Shown here piece by piece: positions 1 through 8,266 of a stretch of DNA of 64,000 nt. The DNA is taken from NCBI GenBank assembly GCA_963817945.1, contig CAWFQH010000001.1, positions 620,001-684,000 of the forward strand. Direction: 5' to 3'. The notes beneath the pieces were generated by a model. That model was given only the letters and a program-made list of their open reading frames with translations. It was not told the DNA's origin and searched no databases. The stretch comes from VRUE01 sp963817945 (GTDB lineage: Bacteria; Actinomycetota; Thermoleophilia; Solirubrobacterales; 70-9). Each line of letters begins with the position of its first letter. Within the stretch, counting starts at the first letter, position 1. Made by a program: the position numbers and the translations under genes.

Positions 1-68
1 TTCGAACCTGTGTAGGCATAGCCAACTGGTTTACAGCCAGTCCCCTTTAACCACTCGGGCACTCCCCC
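1..68 (-). tRNA. tRNA-Tyr (GTA), 3' end cut by window edge
   Basis: Read on the minus strand, the acceptor strand GGGGGAG starts at 68, followed by TG and a CCCGAG D-arm start. The anticodon arm is ACTGG-CTGTAAA-CCAGT with anticodon GTA. A long variable arm follows, as expected for bacterial tRNA-Tyr, then the TTCGAA of the T loop. The 3' acceptor strand lies beyond base 1, so the gene is incomplete here. Confidence 0.93.
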
Positions 69-155
69 GGGACCGCAGCGAGTCTACCGGGGACGTTCCG
101 CTGGTTAGAGGTCACTGGGGTCCCTAGGACACGTCGGGCTGGAATACTCCCGGCC

Positions 156-620
156 GTGCTCGGGGACAAATTCTATTCGCGCGCCTCGCAGGCGATGGGG
201 GCAACCGGGCTGCGCTGGACCGGGAAACTGAACGTGCCGCTCTACCGCCTGAGCGGCGGCCGCGTCGGCGGGCGTATCGCCCAGGCGCCGGTACTGCTTC
301 TGACCACGACCGGACGCAAGTCGGGACAGCAGCGAACGGCGCCGGTCGTCTACCTCGCCGACGGCGAGAACTTCGTGGTGATCGGCTCCAACGCAGGCCA
401 CAGTCGCACGCCGGCCTGGTCCCTGAACCTGAAGGCCAACGCGGACGCGGAGATCGAGGTCGGCCGCAGGCGAGTGCCGGTGCGGGCGCGAATCGCGGAG
501 GGCGAGGAGCGTGCCGATCTCTGGCGCCGCCACAACGAGCAGTACTCGGGCTTCAACGAATACGAGGCTCGCACTGACCGCAACATCGCGGTCTTCGTCC
601 TCGAACCGGTTTCCAGCTGA
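156..620 (+). CDS. DUF385 nitroreductase-family deazaflavin (F420)-dependent oxidoreductase
   Basis: The 154-aa protein has the typical length of the DDN-like DUF385 split-barrel family, which binds F420H2 and reduces diverse substrates. The central stretch LLLTTTGRKSGQQRTAPVVY and the later GSNAGHSRTPAWSLNL segment are family hallmarks that line the cofactor site. The GTG start at 156 is the only start before the conserved region. It is a single gene after tRNA-Tyr and runs convergently into the sigma-factor gene. The substrate cannot be inferred. Confidence 0.88.
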   Translation: MLGDKFYSRASQAMGATGLRWTGKLNVPLYRLSGGRVGGRIAQAPVLLLTTTGRKSGQQRTAPVVYLADGENFVVIGSNAGHSRTPAWSLNLKANADAEIEVGRRRVPVRARIAEGEERADLWRRHNEQYSGFNEYEARTDRNIAVFVLEPVSS

Positions 621-741
621 CGGCCGGAGACGTCGTCAGGCAAGGACGCAGGGAGGTCGCCGAGGGGAGCGCACATCAGTGCGTGACCCGAAGGCGGCCG
701 ACCGAGGACACCGCATGACGGCGTCTCCGGCCGTCAGCTGG
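613..741. repeat. Long inverted repeat spanning two convergent stop codons
   Basis: A 26-nt arm at 613-638 is the reverse complement of 716-741 with one mismatch (a G-U pair in RNA). The arms contain the stop codon of the DUF385 gene and the last codons and stop of the sigma-factor gene. The 77-nt loop holds a smaller perfect hairpin, CGCAC-ATCA-GTGCG. No T-run is present, so a classic terminator is uncertain; a bidirectional RNA-processing or terminator-like palindrome is the likely role. Confidence 0.75.
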
Positions 742-1918
742 CTTCGCGGAGCATTTGCGCCTCTGGCAGGCGCTGCAGTTTCTTCAGCGTGTTGTTCTCG
801 ATCTGGCGGATTCGCTCGCGGGTGACGCCGAAGGTCTCCCCCACCTCCTCGAGGGTGAGCGGTTCCAGTCCGGACAGGCCGTAGCGGAGCTGAATCACCT
901 GCCGCTCGCGGTCGGGCAGGGCGTCGAGCGCGCGCCGCACGCCCTCGCGCTGCAGGTGTTCGCTCGCCTCCTCGAACGGCTCGGCCACCGCATCGTCGGC
1001 GACGAAGTCGCCCAGCTCCGATTCGTCCTCGTCGCCGACCGGTTTCTCCAGTGAGACCGGCAGTTGGGCGATCCGGAGGATCTCCCGCACTTCGGCAAGC
1101 GGCCAGCGCAACTCGGCGGCGATCTCGGCCGGCTCCGGCTCGCGTCCCAGCCGCTGCACGAGCTGGCGCTCGACGTTGGCGACGCGATTCAGCTTCTCGA
1201 CCATGTGAACTGGGATACGGATCGTCCGCGCCTTGTCGGCGATCGCCCGCGTCACCGCCTGGCGGATCCACCAGGTCGCGTAAGTGGAGAACTTGTAGCC
1301 GCGCCGATAGTCGAACTTCTCGACCGCCCGGATCAGTCCCAGCGACCCCTCCTGAATTAGGTCGAGGAAGCTCAGCCCGCGGCCCAAATAGCCTTTTGCG
1401 ATCGAGACGACGAGGCGCAGGTTGGCCTCGACCATCTGCCGCTTGGCGCTCATGTCGCCGCGCTCGATCCGCTTCGCTAGCGAGATCTCCTGATCGGCGG
1501 TGAGGAGGTCCACCTTGCCGATCGAGCGCAGGTAAAGGCGCAGGGAGTCGAGGCTGGGTTCGACCGTGAGGTCGAGCTCCGTTTTCTTCGGCTGGCCATT
1601 GGCCGCCGTCTCGGCGCGTTGCTCTTTGTAGGCGCTGACGCCGTTCTCGGCGATCACTTCGACGCCATGCTCGACCAGGTGGGCGTGCAGGCGGCTGACC
1701 TGCTCCTTGGTGACGTCCACCTCCTCGAGTGTGGTGGCGATCTGCTCGAAGGTCAGGTAGCCGCGCTCACGGCCGAGCGCGATCAGCCGCTGGAGCTCCT
1801 CCAACTCCGCGAACGGCTGGCTGTTCGAATCCTGATCCAGTCCCTGCGGGACCGTTTGCAACGGTTCGATATCGCTGCCTCCGGTACACCCAGTTCCCCT
1901 CCCGGGGGCCGGCCCCAA
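734..1918 (-). CDS. rpoD: RNA polymerase sigma factor, RpoD/SigA (sigma-70) family
   Basis: The product carries a region 1.1-like N-terminus (about residues 40-95), region 1.2 beginning LDSLRLYLRSIGKVDLLT, region 2 with KFSTYATWWIRQAVTRAIAD, region 3, and region 4 with a helix-turn-helix near VGETFGVTRERIRQIENN. Region 1.1 together with the full 2-4 set marks a principal-type (group 1 or 2) sigma factor rather than an ECF factor. The listed start is a TTG at 1918; the true start may be further inside because the first 30 residues are not conserved-looking. Transcribed away from folE2. Confidence 0.93.
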   Translation of the reverse strand: MGPAPGRGTGCTGGSDIEPLQTVPQGLDQDSNSQPFAELEELQRLIALGRERGYLTFEQIATTLEEVDVTKEQVSRLHAHLVEHGVEVIAENGVSAYKEQRAETAANGQPKKTELDLTVEPSLDSLRLYLRSIGKVDLLTADQEISLAKRIERGDMSAKRQMVEANLRLVVSIAKGYLGRGLSFLDLIQEGSLGLIRAVEKFDYRRGYKFSTYATWWIRQAVTRAIADKARTIRIPVHMVEKLNRVANVERQLVQRLGREPEPAEIAAELRWPLAEVREILRIAQLPVSLEKPVGDEDESELGDFVADDAVAEPFEEASEHLQREGVRRALDALPDRERQVIQLRYGLSGLEPLTLEEVGETFGVTRERIRQIENNTLKKLQRLPEAQMLREAS

Positions 1919-2013
1919 TGCTCCGACAGGCGCAAGTATAGGGAGATTCGAGCAATCGACGAGCTGCCCCGTTGGACCGCTGGAAGCCGCCGTCGCTTAC
2001 CCTAGGGAGCGGA

Positions 2014-3018
2014 ATGGCGACCCGTTCGACGACCCTCTCCGCGACCGCGCCCGACGTGCAGTCCTTGACGCCGGAGACGCGAGTGAGCCTCTCGCGGGTC
2101 GGCGTCACCGGGGTCGAGAAGGTGATTCGCGTCAAGGCCAACGGCAGCGAGGACCTCTACCACGCTGAGTTCAAGTGCCTGGTTGATCTCAATCCCCGCC
2201 AGGCCGGCGTCCACATGTCCCGCTTCGAGGAAATCGTCGGTGAGGCGATCGACGAGGTCGTCCTCGGCGAGGCCTTCCGGGCGGAGGTGCTCGCCGCCCA
2301 CGTCGCCGAACGAGTGCGGGAGCGCCAGGGAGGCTTGCGGGCCGAGGTCTCCGTTACTGCCCGCTACCCGGAGACGGTCACCACCCCTGCCAGCGGCCTC
2401 AGCACCCAGGAGATCTACGCCCTCTTCGGAACCGCGGTCGCCTCCGTGCGCGGGACGCGGACGCTGACCGGTGTCCAAGCCCAGGGGATGACCGCCTGCC
2501 CCTGTGCCCAAGAGATGGTCGGCGGCCTCGCCCGCGAACGGCTCGCCGAGCAGGGCTTCGACGCCGAGCAAATCGAGCTGGCGCTGGAGGCGGTGCCTAT
2601 CGCGACCCACAACCAGCGCGGCATCGGCACCCTCCATGTCGGCTGCCCCGAGGGCGGCCCGGCCTGGATCGACGCCCCGGAGCTGCTGCGGATCGTCGAG
2701 CAGTCGATGAGCTCGGAGATCTACGAGCTGATGAAGCGCCCCGATGAGCTGGCAGTTGTCGCCAAGGCGCATGCGCAGCCGCGCTTCGTCGAGGATTGCG
2801 TGCGGGAGATGCTGCGCCGGGTGGTCGCCGACTATCCCGACCTGCCGGGCGAGGCCTTTGTGATGGCCCGCCAAGAGAACCTGGAGACGATCCACCGCCA
2901 CAACGTGATCGCCGAGCGCTATGGCAAGCTCGACGACCTGCGCACCGAGCTGGAGAGCGGCGAGCACCAGCGCCGCCACATGACGGTGCGGGAGTGGCTC
3001 GAGGCGCCGGCGACCTAG
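2014..3018 (+). CDS. folE2: GTP cyclohydrolase I, FolE2/MptA type
   Basis: This 334-aa enzyme makes 7,8-dihydroneopterin triphosphate from GTP, the first step of folate-type pterin synthesis. Family signatures are HMSRFEEIVGEAIDEV, GMTACPCAQEMV with the metal-ligand cysteine region, and IATHNQRG. FolE2 enzymes are metal-promiscuous and often serve when zinc is scarce; whether a FolE1 exists elsewhere is unknown. The ATG at 2014 is preferred over an upstream in-frame start at 1972 because AGGGAG lies just before it and the extra 14 residues look non-conserved. Confidence 0.93.
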   Translation: MATRSTTLSATAPDVQSLTPETRVSLSRVGVTGVEKVIRVKANGSEDLYHAEFKCLVDLNPRQAGVHMSRFEEIVGEAIDEVVLGEAFRAEVLAAHVAERVRERQGGLRAEVSVTARYPETVTTPASGLSTQEIYALFGTAVASVRGTRTLTGVQAQGMTACPCAQEMVGGLARERLAEQGFDAEQIELALEAVPIATHNQRGIGTLHVGCPEGGPAWIDAPELLRIVEQSMSSEIYELMKRPDELAVVAKAHAQPRFVEDCVREMLRRVVADYPDLPGEAFVMARQENLETIHRHNVIAERYGKLDDLRTELESGEHQRRHMTVREWLEAPAT

Positions 3019-3025
3019 CGTCGAC

Positions 3026-3062
3026 GGGCCTAAAAGCGGCCTATATCTCCGCTTTGAGGCCC
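3026..3062. terminator. Hairpin between convergent folE2 and pgsA
   Basis: A 14-nt stem at 3026-3039 pairs with 3049-3062 with one mismatch around a 9-nt loop. It lies 8 bases after the folE2 stop and overlaps the last codons of pgsA from the other strand, as expected for a shared bidirectional terminator, although no T-run follows. Confidence 0.6.
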
Positions 3063-3608
3063 ATCGGCTGACCTTGCGCCCTCGGCGAGCCGCTTGCGCA
3101 ATCCGAAGAAGTAGTCGGCCCCGCTGATCACCGTCACCGCCAGCGCCAAGTAGACGAGGCCGTCGACCCAGGCAGGAGATGGGTTGGCCGCGATCAAGGC
3201 GAACACGGCGGCGATCTGCAGCACGGTCTTGAGCTTGCCGAGCCAGCTGGCGGCAATGACCACGCCGCGCTCGGCCGCGATCGCCCGCAGGCCGGTGACG
3301 GCCACCTCGCGGGCGATGATCACCATCGCCACCCAAGCCTCGAGCCGATCCAACGAGACGAGGGACAACAGCGCTGCGGTAATCAACAGCTTGTCGGCGA
3401 GCGGGTCCATCAGCTTGCCGAAGGTCGTCACCGCATCGCGCGAGCGGGCGAAGTAGCCGTCGAGGCCGTCCGTCAGCGCCGCCAGGGCGAAGACGGCGGC
3501 CGCCAAGGCATCGCCGTTGGGCGTCTCGCCGAGCAGGGCGACGACGACGACCGGCACCGCGAGGATGCGGAGCAGGGTGAGCACGTTGGCGAGCGTCAGC
3601 GCGAACAT
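3030..3608 (-). CDS. pgsA: CDP-diacylglycerol-glycerol-3-phosphate 3-phosphatidyltransferase
   Basis: A membrane enzyme that transfers glycerol-3-phosphate to CDP-diacylglycerol, giving phosphatidylglycerol phosphate. The CDP-alcohol phosphotransferase motif DG-x2-DG-x2-AR-x8-G-x3-D-x3-D is intact in DGLDGYFARSRDAVTTFGKL followed by MDPLADK. Several hydrophobic helices surround it. The ATG at 3608 is chosen because family members begin directly with the first hydrophobic segment (FALTLANVLTLLRI). It follows the MMPL gene stop by 4 bases, so the two are probably co-transcribed. The related CDP-alcohol enzyme PIP synthase is less likely. Confidence 0.9.
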   Translation of the reverse strand: MFALTLANVLTLLRILAVPVVVVALLGETPNGDALAAAVFALAALTDGLDGYFARSRDAVTTFGKLMDPLADKLLITAALLSLVSLDRLEAWVAMVIIAREVAVTGLRAIAAERGVVIAASWLGKLKTVLQIAAVFALIAANPSPAWVDGLVYLALAVTVISGADYFFGLRKRLAEGARSADGPQSGDIGRF

Positions 3609-3612
3609 CTGG

Positions 3613-5808
3613 TTATTTTCCGCGCGCCGGCCGGGCGGCCGCATCGCGCTTGGCGAAGAAGTCCTCTCCCTCGATGCTGACATGTGGGACCAGCCGCTCC
3701 AGAGGCCCCGGCAGCCACCACGCCCAACGGCCCAACAGCACCATCACCGCAGGCACGAGTAGGCACCGCACCAAGGTCGAGTCGATCGCGATCGCGATCG
3801 CCAAGCCAACTCCGAACTCCTTGACCACGGGGTTGCCGTTGAGGACAAAGCTGGTGAACACACAGACCATGATCGCCGCCGCCGAGGTGATGACCCGGCC
3901 GGTATTCGCCAGCCCTTCGACGACCGCCCGGTCGGGCTGACCGTGCGCTTTGTAGTGCTCGCGCATCTGCGTCAGCAGGAAGACCTCGTAGTCCATCGAG
4001 AGACCGAAGAGGATCGCGAACATCAGCAGCGGCACGAAGCTGACGATTGGGATCGAGTGGTCGAGCCCGATCAGCGACGAGGCCCAGCCCCACTGGAAGA
4101 CCGCGGTGACGACGCCGTAGGCGGCGGCTACCGAGAGCAGGTTCATCGCCGCCGCCTTGAGCGGCACCAGCAGCGAGCGGAAGGCGAGCAGCAGCACGAA
4201 GAAGCTGAGGCCGACGACGATCGCGATCATCAGCGGCAGCTTGTCCGAGATCTGGGTCGCCAGGTCAATGTAGCCGGCGGTCTGTCCGCCGACGTAGGCG
4301 GCGCCGCCGGTCCCCTGCAGCGCCTGCGGGATCGTCGTCTCGCGCAGTTCTTCGACCAGGTCGACGGTCTCGTCGGCCCAGGGCGCCGATTTGGAGATTG
4401 CCGAGAAGACGGCGACCCTTTCCTGTTTGTCGAAGCTCGGTTCGGAGACGGCGGCGACGTCGGGGGTGGCGGCGACCGCGCGCTGCAGGCCCGGCAGCGC
4501 TTTTTTCGCGTCTTCCGACGTCTCGAATTTGGAGGCGATCAGCAACGGCCCGTTGAAGCCGGGTCCGAAGCCCTCGTCGAGGCCGTCGAAGGCCTGGCGC
4601 GCGGTCGTGTCCTTGGGCAGGGCGCTGATGTCGTTCTGGCCCAGCTCGAGGTCGAGCAGCGGGATTGCGAGGACGAGCAGCACCGCCAGCGCGGCGACCG
4701 TCGAGCGCCAGGGCCGGGCGGCGACCCCGCGCGCCCAGCGGGTCCAGCCGTGGGGCTCGAGGTCGTCGGGATGGGTCTTGCCGAGGTGGACCCGCAGCGA
4801 GTCGATGCGCGGCCCGAGCGCGCCGAGCAGGGCCGGCAGCAGCGTGCTCGCGGCGCAGACCGCCACCACGACCGCGATCGCGGCGGTGAAGCCCAGCGTG
4901 CTGACCAGCGGGATGCCCGCGAAGGCGAGCGAGCAGAGGGCGATCACGACGGTGAAACCGGCGAAGACGACAGCGCCTCCGGCGGTCGCGGTGGCGCGGG
5001 CGATCGACTCGCCCATCTCCATCCCGTCGCGGAGCTGGAGTTTGTGGCGGGTAACGATGAACAGCGCGTAGTCGATCCCGACGCCGAGCCCGATCATCGT
5101 CGCCAGGGTCGTGGCGACACTTGGCACCTGGACGACATTCTCGAGCAGGCGGATGACCGAGAGGGCACAGGCCAGGCCGATCACCGCGGAGACGATCGGC
5201 AACGCCATCGCGGTGGCGGTGCCGAAGGCGAAGAGGAGGATGATCACCGCCGCGGTGAGGCCGATCGCCTCGCTCACCTCAGTCGAGGGCTTGGAGAGCT
5301 GCTGGCCGACGTAACCGCCGACCGAGGCCTCGAGCCCGGCGGCTTCCGCGGGAGCGGCCGCGTCGAGGACCTCCTGCGCCTCGTCTTCGCTCAGTTCGCC
5401 CGGCCCAGTGCCGAGATAAACGGGGATATAGGCGACCTGGCGGTCTTTGCTGAGGAAGGCGGCGCCCTCGCGGCTGAGCGGATCGATTGCCGAGTTGACG
5501 TCGGGCATCGCCTGCAGCCGTTTCACCGTCTTCGAAACCGCTTCGCTGTACTTGGGCGAGGTCAGCGCGGCGCCGGTCGATTTGATGACCAGCGGGTTGT
5601 TGCCATAGGCCTGCGCGGGCAGGTTGTCTTCCAGCAGCTCGGTCGCCGCCGTCGAGTCGGTCCCCGGCAGCGTCAGGTTGTCGTTGGTCCTGCTGGCCTG
5701 AGACTGACCCGCAACAACCAGCGCCACCGCGACGATCAGCCAGACGGCGATCGTCGGGTAGTGGTGGCGTGAGCAGAAGCGCCCGATCGCGTAAAGGGGT
5801 GCGGTCAC
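3613..5808 (-). CDS. MMPL/RND-family membrane transporter
   Basis: The 731-aa protein has the MMPL layout: one N-terminal helix (PTIAVWLIVAVALVVAG), a large extracytoplasmic domain, a block of helices including MIGLGVGIDYALFIVTRH, a second large domain and a final helix block with GLSMDYEVFLLTQMRE. GIDYALF and SMDYEVF carry the transmembrane Asp-Tyr pairs used for proton coupling. Actinobacterial relatives export lipids or drugs; the substrate here is unknown. The GTG at 5808 starts 7 bases after the upstream lipoprotein stop, with GGAAG before it; longer N-terminal extensions would overlap that gene. Confidence 0.9.
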   Translation of the reverse strand: MTAPLYAIGRFCSRHHYPTIAVWLIVAVALVVAGQSQASRTNDNLTLPGTDSTAATELLEDNLPAQAYGNNPLVIKSTGAALTSPKYSEAVSKTVKRLQAMPDVNSAIDPLSREGAAFLSKDRQVAYIPVYLGTGPGELSEDEAQEVLDAAAPAEAAGLEASVGGYVGQQLSKPSTEVSEAIGLTAAVIILLFAFGTATAMALPIVSAVIGLACALSVIRLLENVVQVPSVATTLATMIGLGVGIDYALFIVTRHKLQLRDGMEMGESIARATATAGGAVVFAGFTVVIALCSLAFAGIPLVSTLGFTAAIAVVVAVCAASTLLPALLGALGPRIDSLRVHLGKTHPDDLEPHGWTRWARGVAARPWRSTVAALAVLLVLAIPLLDLELGQNDISALPKDTTARQAFDGLDEGFGPGFNGPLLIASKFETSEDAKKALPGLQRAVAATPDVAAVSEPSFDKQERVAVFSAISKSAPWADETVDLVEELRETTIPQALQGTGGAAYVGGQTAGYIDLATQISDKLPLMIAIVVGLSFFVLLLAFRSLLVPLKAAAMNLLSVAAAYGVVTAVFQWGWASSLIGLDHSIPIVSFVPLLMFAILFGLSMDYEVFLLTQMREHYKAHGQPDRAVVEGLANTGRVITSAAAIMVCVFTSFVLNGNPVVKEFGVGLAIAIAIDSTLVRCLLVPAVMVLLGRWAWWLPGPLERLVPHVSIEGEDFFAKRDAAARPARGK

Positions 5809-5815
5809 GCGAAGG

Positions 5816-6442
5816 TCATCTTCCAGCCTGGGCGGGAGGCTCCTGCTCGCTCGCCGCCTCGGGCGGCGGCTCTTCGCCCGACTCGAAGGCCTCCGCCAAA
5901 GCCTCCGCCGGTGCCGTACCGAGCCCTCGTCGCAGCACGACCAGATGCCGGGCATGAGCGGCGGCGAGCGCAGCCGCGAGGGTGCTGGGGGCATCGGTGT
6001 GGAGCTGTGGCGCCGCGTCGAGGTAGGTGATGTAGGCGGCGTTCTCGAGCTCGTACGCGAGCGTCAGGAAGGCTGCCTCGTCGGCGACACCCTCGAGATC
6101 GACTGGAACCGGCTCCGCTTCGACCTCCCCGCCGAGGCCGCGCAGCGCCTTGGTGATGGCGTCGACGTACTCCTGCTCGTGGGAACGCAGGCGCCGGCCG
6201 ACCGGTGCAGACGCTTTCAGCTGCGGCTGCGCCGCGGTGTAGAGCTCGAGCAGGGCAAGCTCCTGGGCGAGGGCTGCGTTGAGAAGCTCGGCATCCGAGC
6301 CCTTTTCAGGATCGGTCTTGGCGCCCTGCCCGCTCTTCCCACACCCGAGCATCGCCAGAACGAGGCAGAGGGCGAACAGCAGAGCGGCGCGGCATGTGCC
6401 GCGCCGCTCGCACTGACCGCGCAAGATTCGGTTCCAGCCCAC
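5816..6442 (-). CDS. Ferritin-like domain lipoprotein
   Basis: The N-terminus has a basic start, a hydrophobic segment and a lipobox ending LAMLGC, so the mature protein should be lipid-anchored outside the membrane. The rest is helical with spaced carboxylates and histidines (ALAQELALLELYTAA, RSHEQEYVDAITKAL, AYELENAAYITYLDAA, AAAHARHLVVLR), the pattern of ferritin-like four-helix bundles. Metal binding is likely but not certain. The Pro/Glu-rich tail is low complexity. It lies directly upstream of the MMPL gene and probably shares its transcript. Confidence 0.75.
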   Translation of the reverse strand: MGWNRILRGQCERRGTCRAALLFALCLVLAMLGCGKSGQGAKTDPEKGSDAELLNAALAQELALLELYTAAQPQLKASAPVGRRLRSHEQEYVDAITKALRGLGGEVEAEPVPVDLEGVADEAAFLTLAYELENAAYITYLDAAPQLHTDAPSTLAAALAAAHARHLVVLRRGLGTAPAEALAEAFESGEEPPPEAASEQEPPAQAGR

Positions 6443-6496
6443 GGAGGAGGAAGCCTATGGGCTGGCTGCGGCGTCCGGCGCCACAGCGTCGAACCG

Positions 6497-7237
6497 CTAG
6501 CGACGGGCTTTGGCTTTCGCCTTGCCTTTCGCTTTCACCTTGCCTTTGGCTTTGCCTTTTGCCCCGGACCGCTTGGTAGCGAGCTCGGGCATCTCGAACC
6601 CCATTAGCGCCACCGTCGCACTGAAGCCCTCCTCGCCGCTGCGGGCCAGACGGGTCGCCGATTTCTTCTGCGTCCGAGCAATGTCGGAGAGAGTTCGCTC
6701 GAGGCTGTCCAACACTTCGTCCCAGCCCTCCTCGTCGAGGATCAGCGGGACGCGGCTCAAGTGCCGGTCGTCGCGCACGTCGAAGGTGCCCTCCTCGAGC
6801 GCCGTGACCGCGTCGCGCTGGATCAAGTCCAGCAGGTCCGCGCTCAGCCCGGGCTTGACCGAGCTGGGCAGCTCACGCCAGTCGCGATCGGTCAGAAAGG
6901 CCTTAGAGGTGGCGCGGTAGTAGTGCTCGACGGCGCCGCGCCGGGGCTCGGTTTTGACCAGCTCGATGCATTCGTAGTCCTTGAGGACTTTGACGTGATA
7001 ACTGACCTGGCTGAGGCCTTCGTCGAGCTCCTTGGCCAGTTCATTAGGGCTGGCCATTCTTTCGTTCAGGATCGAGAGGATTTCGATGCGCAGCTCGTGA
7101 GCGAGCGCTTTGACCAGCTGCATGTTGACTCCGGCGTTTTTCGCCTTGCGCTTCCCCCTCGCCTTCTTAGTCCTGGTCTTGCCCGTTGCGGCCAAAGCGA
7201 CTCCTCCGATCAGTGTGGTGGGAATTAACCACTCCAT
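6497..7237 (-). CDS. ArsR-like winged-helix regulator with Lys/Ala-rich tail
   Basis: Residues about 39-110 form a winged helix (ALAHELRIEILSILNERMAS, then LSQVSYHVKVLKDYECIELV), as in ArsR/HTH_20 regulators. The C-terminus is a run of GKAKGK/KAKGKAKAK units resembling histone H1-type DNA-binding tails. The N-terminal hydrophobic stretch before a KTRTKKARGKRK segment is unusual; a start near residue 39 would remove it. It is homologous in layout to the regulator at 8263-8913. No metal-binding Cys/His pair is obvious, so the ligand is unknown. Confidence 0.82.
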   Translation of the reverse strand: MEWLIPTTLIGGVALAATGKTRTKKARGKRKAKNAGVNMQLVKALAHELRIEILSILNERMASPNELAKELDEGLSQVSYHVKVLKDYECIELVKTEPRRGAVEHYYRATSKAFLTDRDWRELPSSVKPGLSADLLDLIQRDAVTALEEGTFDVRDDRHLSRVPLILDEEGWDEVLDSLERTLSDIARTQKKSATRLARSGEEGFSATVALMGFEMPELATKRSGAKGKAKGKVKAKGKAKAKARR

Positions 7238-7271
7238 CGTATTGCCCTCAAAGCCAAACTTTCAAGCAAAA

Positions 7272-7318
7272 TGTCGACAACATGCTTCGTGCACATCGAC
7301 TGGTGGAACCTTGTCGAC
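7272..7318. promoter_or_regulatory. Paired TGTCGAC palindromic sites upstream of ArsR-like gene
   Basis: The region in front of the ArsR-like gene contains the palindrome TGTCGACA at 7272-7279 and a second TTGTCGACC at 7311-7319, 40 bases away (about four helical turns). Such paired sites are typical operators for dimeric winged-helix proteins. Binding by the neighbouring regulator is inferred from position only. Confidence 0.35.
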
Positions 7319-7384
7319 CATTCAGTCGGTCATCAGTTCGTCCCGGGCCGCAACGGGGGAGGTTGCGGTCGTTCCTAGGAGGGG

Positions 7385-7456
7385 GTGAACCAGGTGAAGA
7401 TCACGGCAAGCAAGCAGGTGGTGGTGCCGTTGCGGCTGATCCACAAGCCAAATTAG
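7385..7456 (+). CDS. Possible 20-23 aa peptide behind a perfect Shine-Dalgarno
   Basis: AGGAGG at 7377-7382 precedes GTG at 7385 and an in-frame GTG at 7394. The frame encodes about 20 residues (VKITASKQVVVPLRLIHKPN) and stops with TAG at 7454. The strong ribosome site is the only reason to list it. It could be a leader peptide or a chance frame in the 280-bp gap before the glycosylase gene. Confidence 0.25.
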   Translation: MNQVKITASKQVVVPLRLIHKPN

Positions 7457-7519
7457 GTCCCGCATCGAGGCGGGGCCCGCGCCCAGCTGAGCCCGGGCTC
7501 CGCCGCCGAACGCCAGCGG

Positions 7520-8266
7520 GTGCATGCGACCGCCATGATTCACGCGGTGAGCACGCATCCGGACGTTCGCCCGGGCGACGCCACCACTGTCGAGGAGCTC
7601 GCCCGTGAGGTTCACGCATGCCGGCGCTGCCCGCGACTAGTGCAGTGGCGCGAGGCCACCGCGGCCGATCCGCCGCGGCGCTTTCGCGGCGAGGACTACT
7701 GGGCCCGGCCGGTGGCCGGATTCGGTGATCCGTCGGCTCGCCTGATGATCGTCGGCCTGGCCCCCGCCGCGCACGGGGCGAACAGGACGGGGCGGATGTT
7801 CACCGGAGACCGCTCCGGCGATTGGCTGTACGCCGCCCTCCACAGGGTGGGCTACGCAAACCAGCCCCGGTCGGTCGACAGGAGCGACGGCCTGCGGCTC
7901 GAGGATGCCTACGTCACCGCCGCCGTCCGCTGTGCCCCTCCGGCAAACCGCCCGAGCCCGGCGGAGCGCGATACCTGTTTGCCGTATCTGGCGCGGGAGC
8001 TGGAGCTGCTGGAGCGTTGCCGGACTATCGTCGCTCTCGGCGCCTTCGCCTGGGACGGGGTCCTGCGGGCCGCCCGCTCGCTGGGCTGCACGCCTCCCTC
8101 GCCGCGACCGCGCTTTGGACATGGCGCCGAGTTCGAGCTGGGGCGCTGGGCCGTGCTCGGTTGCTTCCACCCGAGCCAGCAGAACACGTTCACCGGCCGC
8201 CTCACCGAGCCGATGCTGGATGCGGTCTTTGAGCGTGCGCGAGGGCTAGCGGCCGGGCGAGGCTAA
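7520..8266 (+). CDS. Uracil-DNA glycosylase, family 5 (UDGb)
   Basis: Removes uracil and other deaminated bases from DNA to start base-excision repair. Motif 1, GLAPAAHGANRTGRMFTGD, and motif 2, CFHPSQQNTFTGRLT, match family 5 enzymes, which lack the usual catalytic polar residue of family 1. Four cysteines (CRRC near residue 33, then AAVRC and RDTC) are placed to bind a 4Fe-4S cluster. GTG at 7520 or ATG at 7535 could be the start. Its stop overlaps the stop of the convergent regulator by 4 bases. Confidence 0.92.
   Translation: MHATAMIHAVSTHPDVRPGDATTVEELAREVHACRRCPRLVQWREATAADPPRRFRGEDYWARPVAGFGDPSARLMIVGLAPAAHGANRTGRMFTGDRSGDWLYAALHRVGYANQPRSVDRSDGLRLEDAYVTAAVRCAPPANRPSPAERDTCLPYLARELELLERCRTIVALGAFAWDGVLRAARSLGCTPPSPRPRFGHGAEFELGRWAVLGCFHPSQQNTFTGRLTEPMLDAVFERARGLAAGRG

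Noticed and set aside
1919..2013. Riboswitch or leader upstream of folE2
   Set aside because: No convincing conserved structure could be recognised in the short gap, and a clear ribosome site directly precedes the ATG.
3943..5772. 609-aa open frame on the plus strand opposite the MMPL gene
   Set aside because: Its translation is Arg/Gly/Asp/Gln-rich low complexity with no domain, while the opposite strand encodes a complete transporter. Long antisense frames are expected in this GC content.
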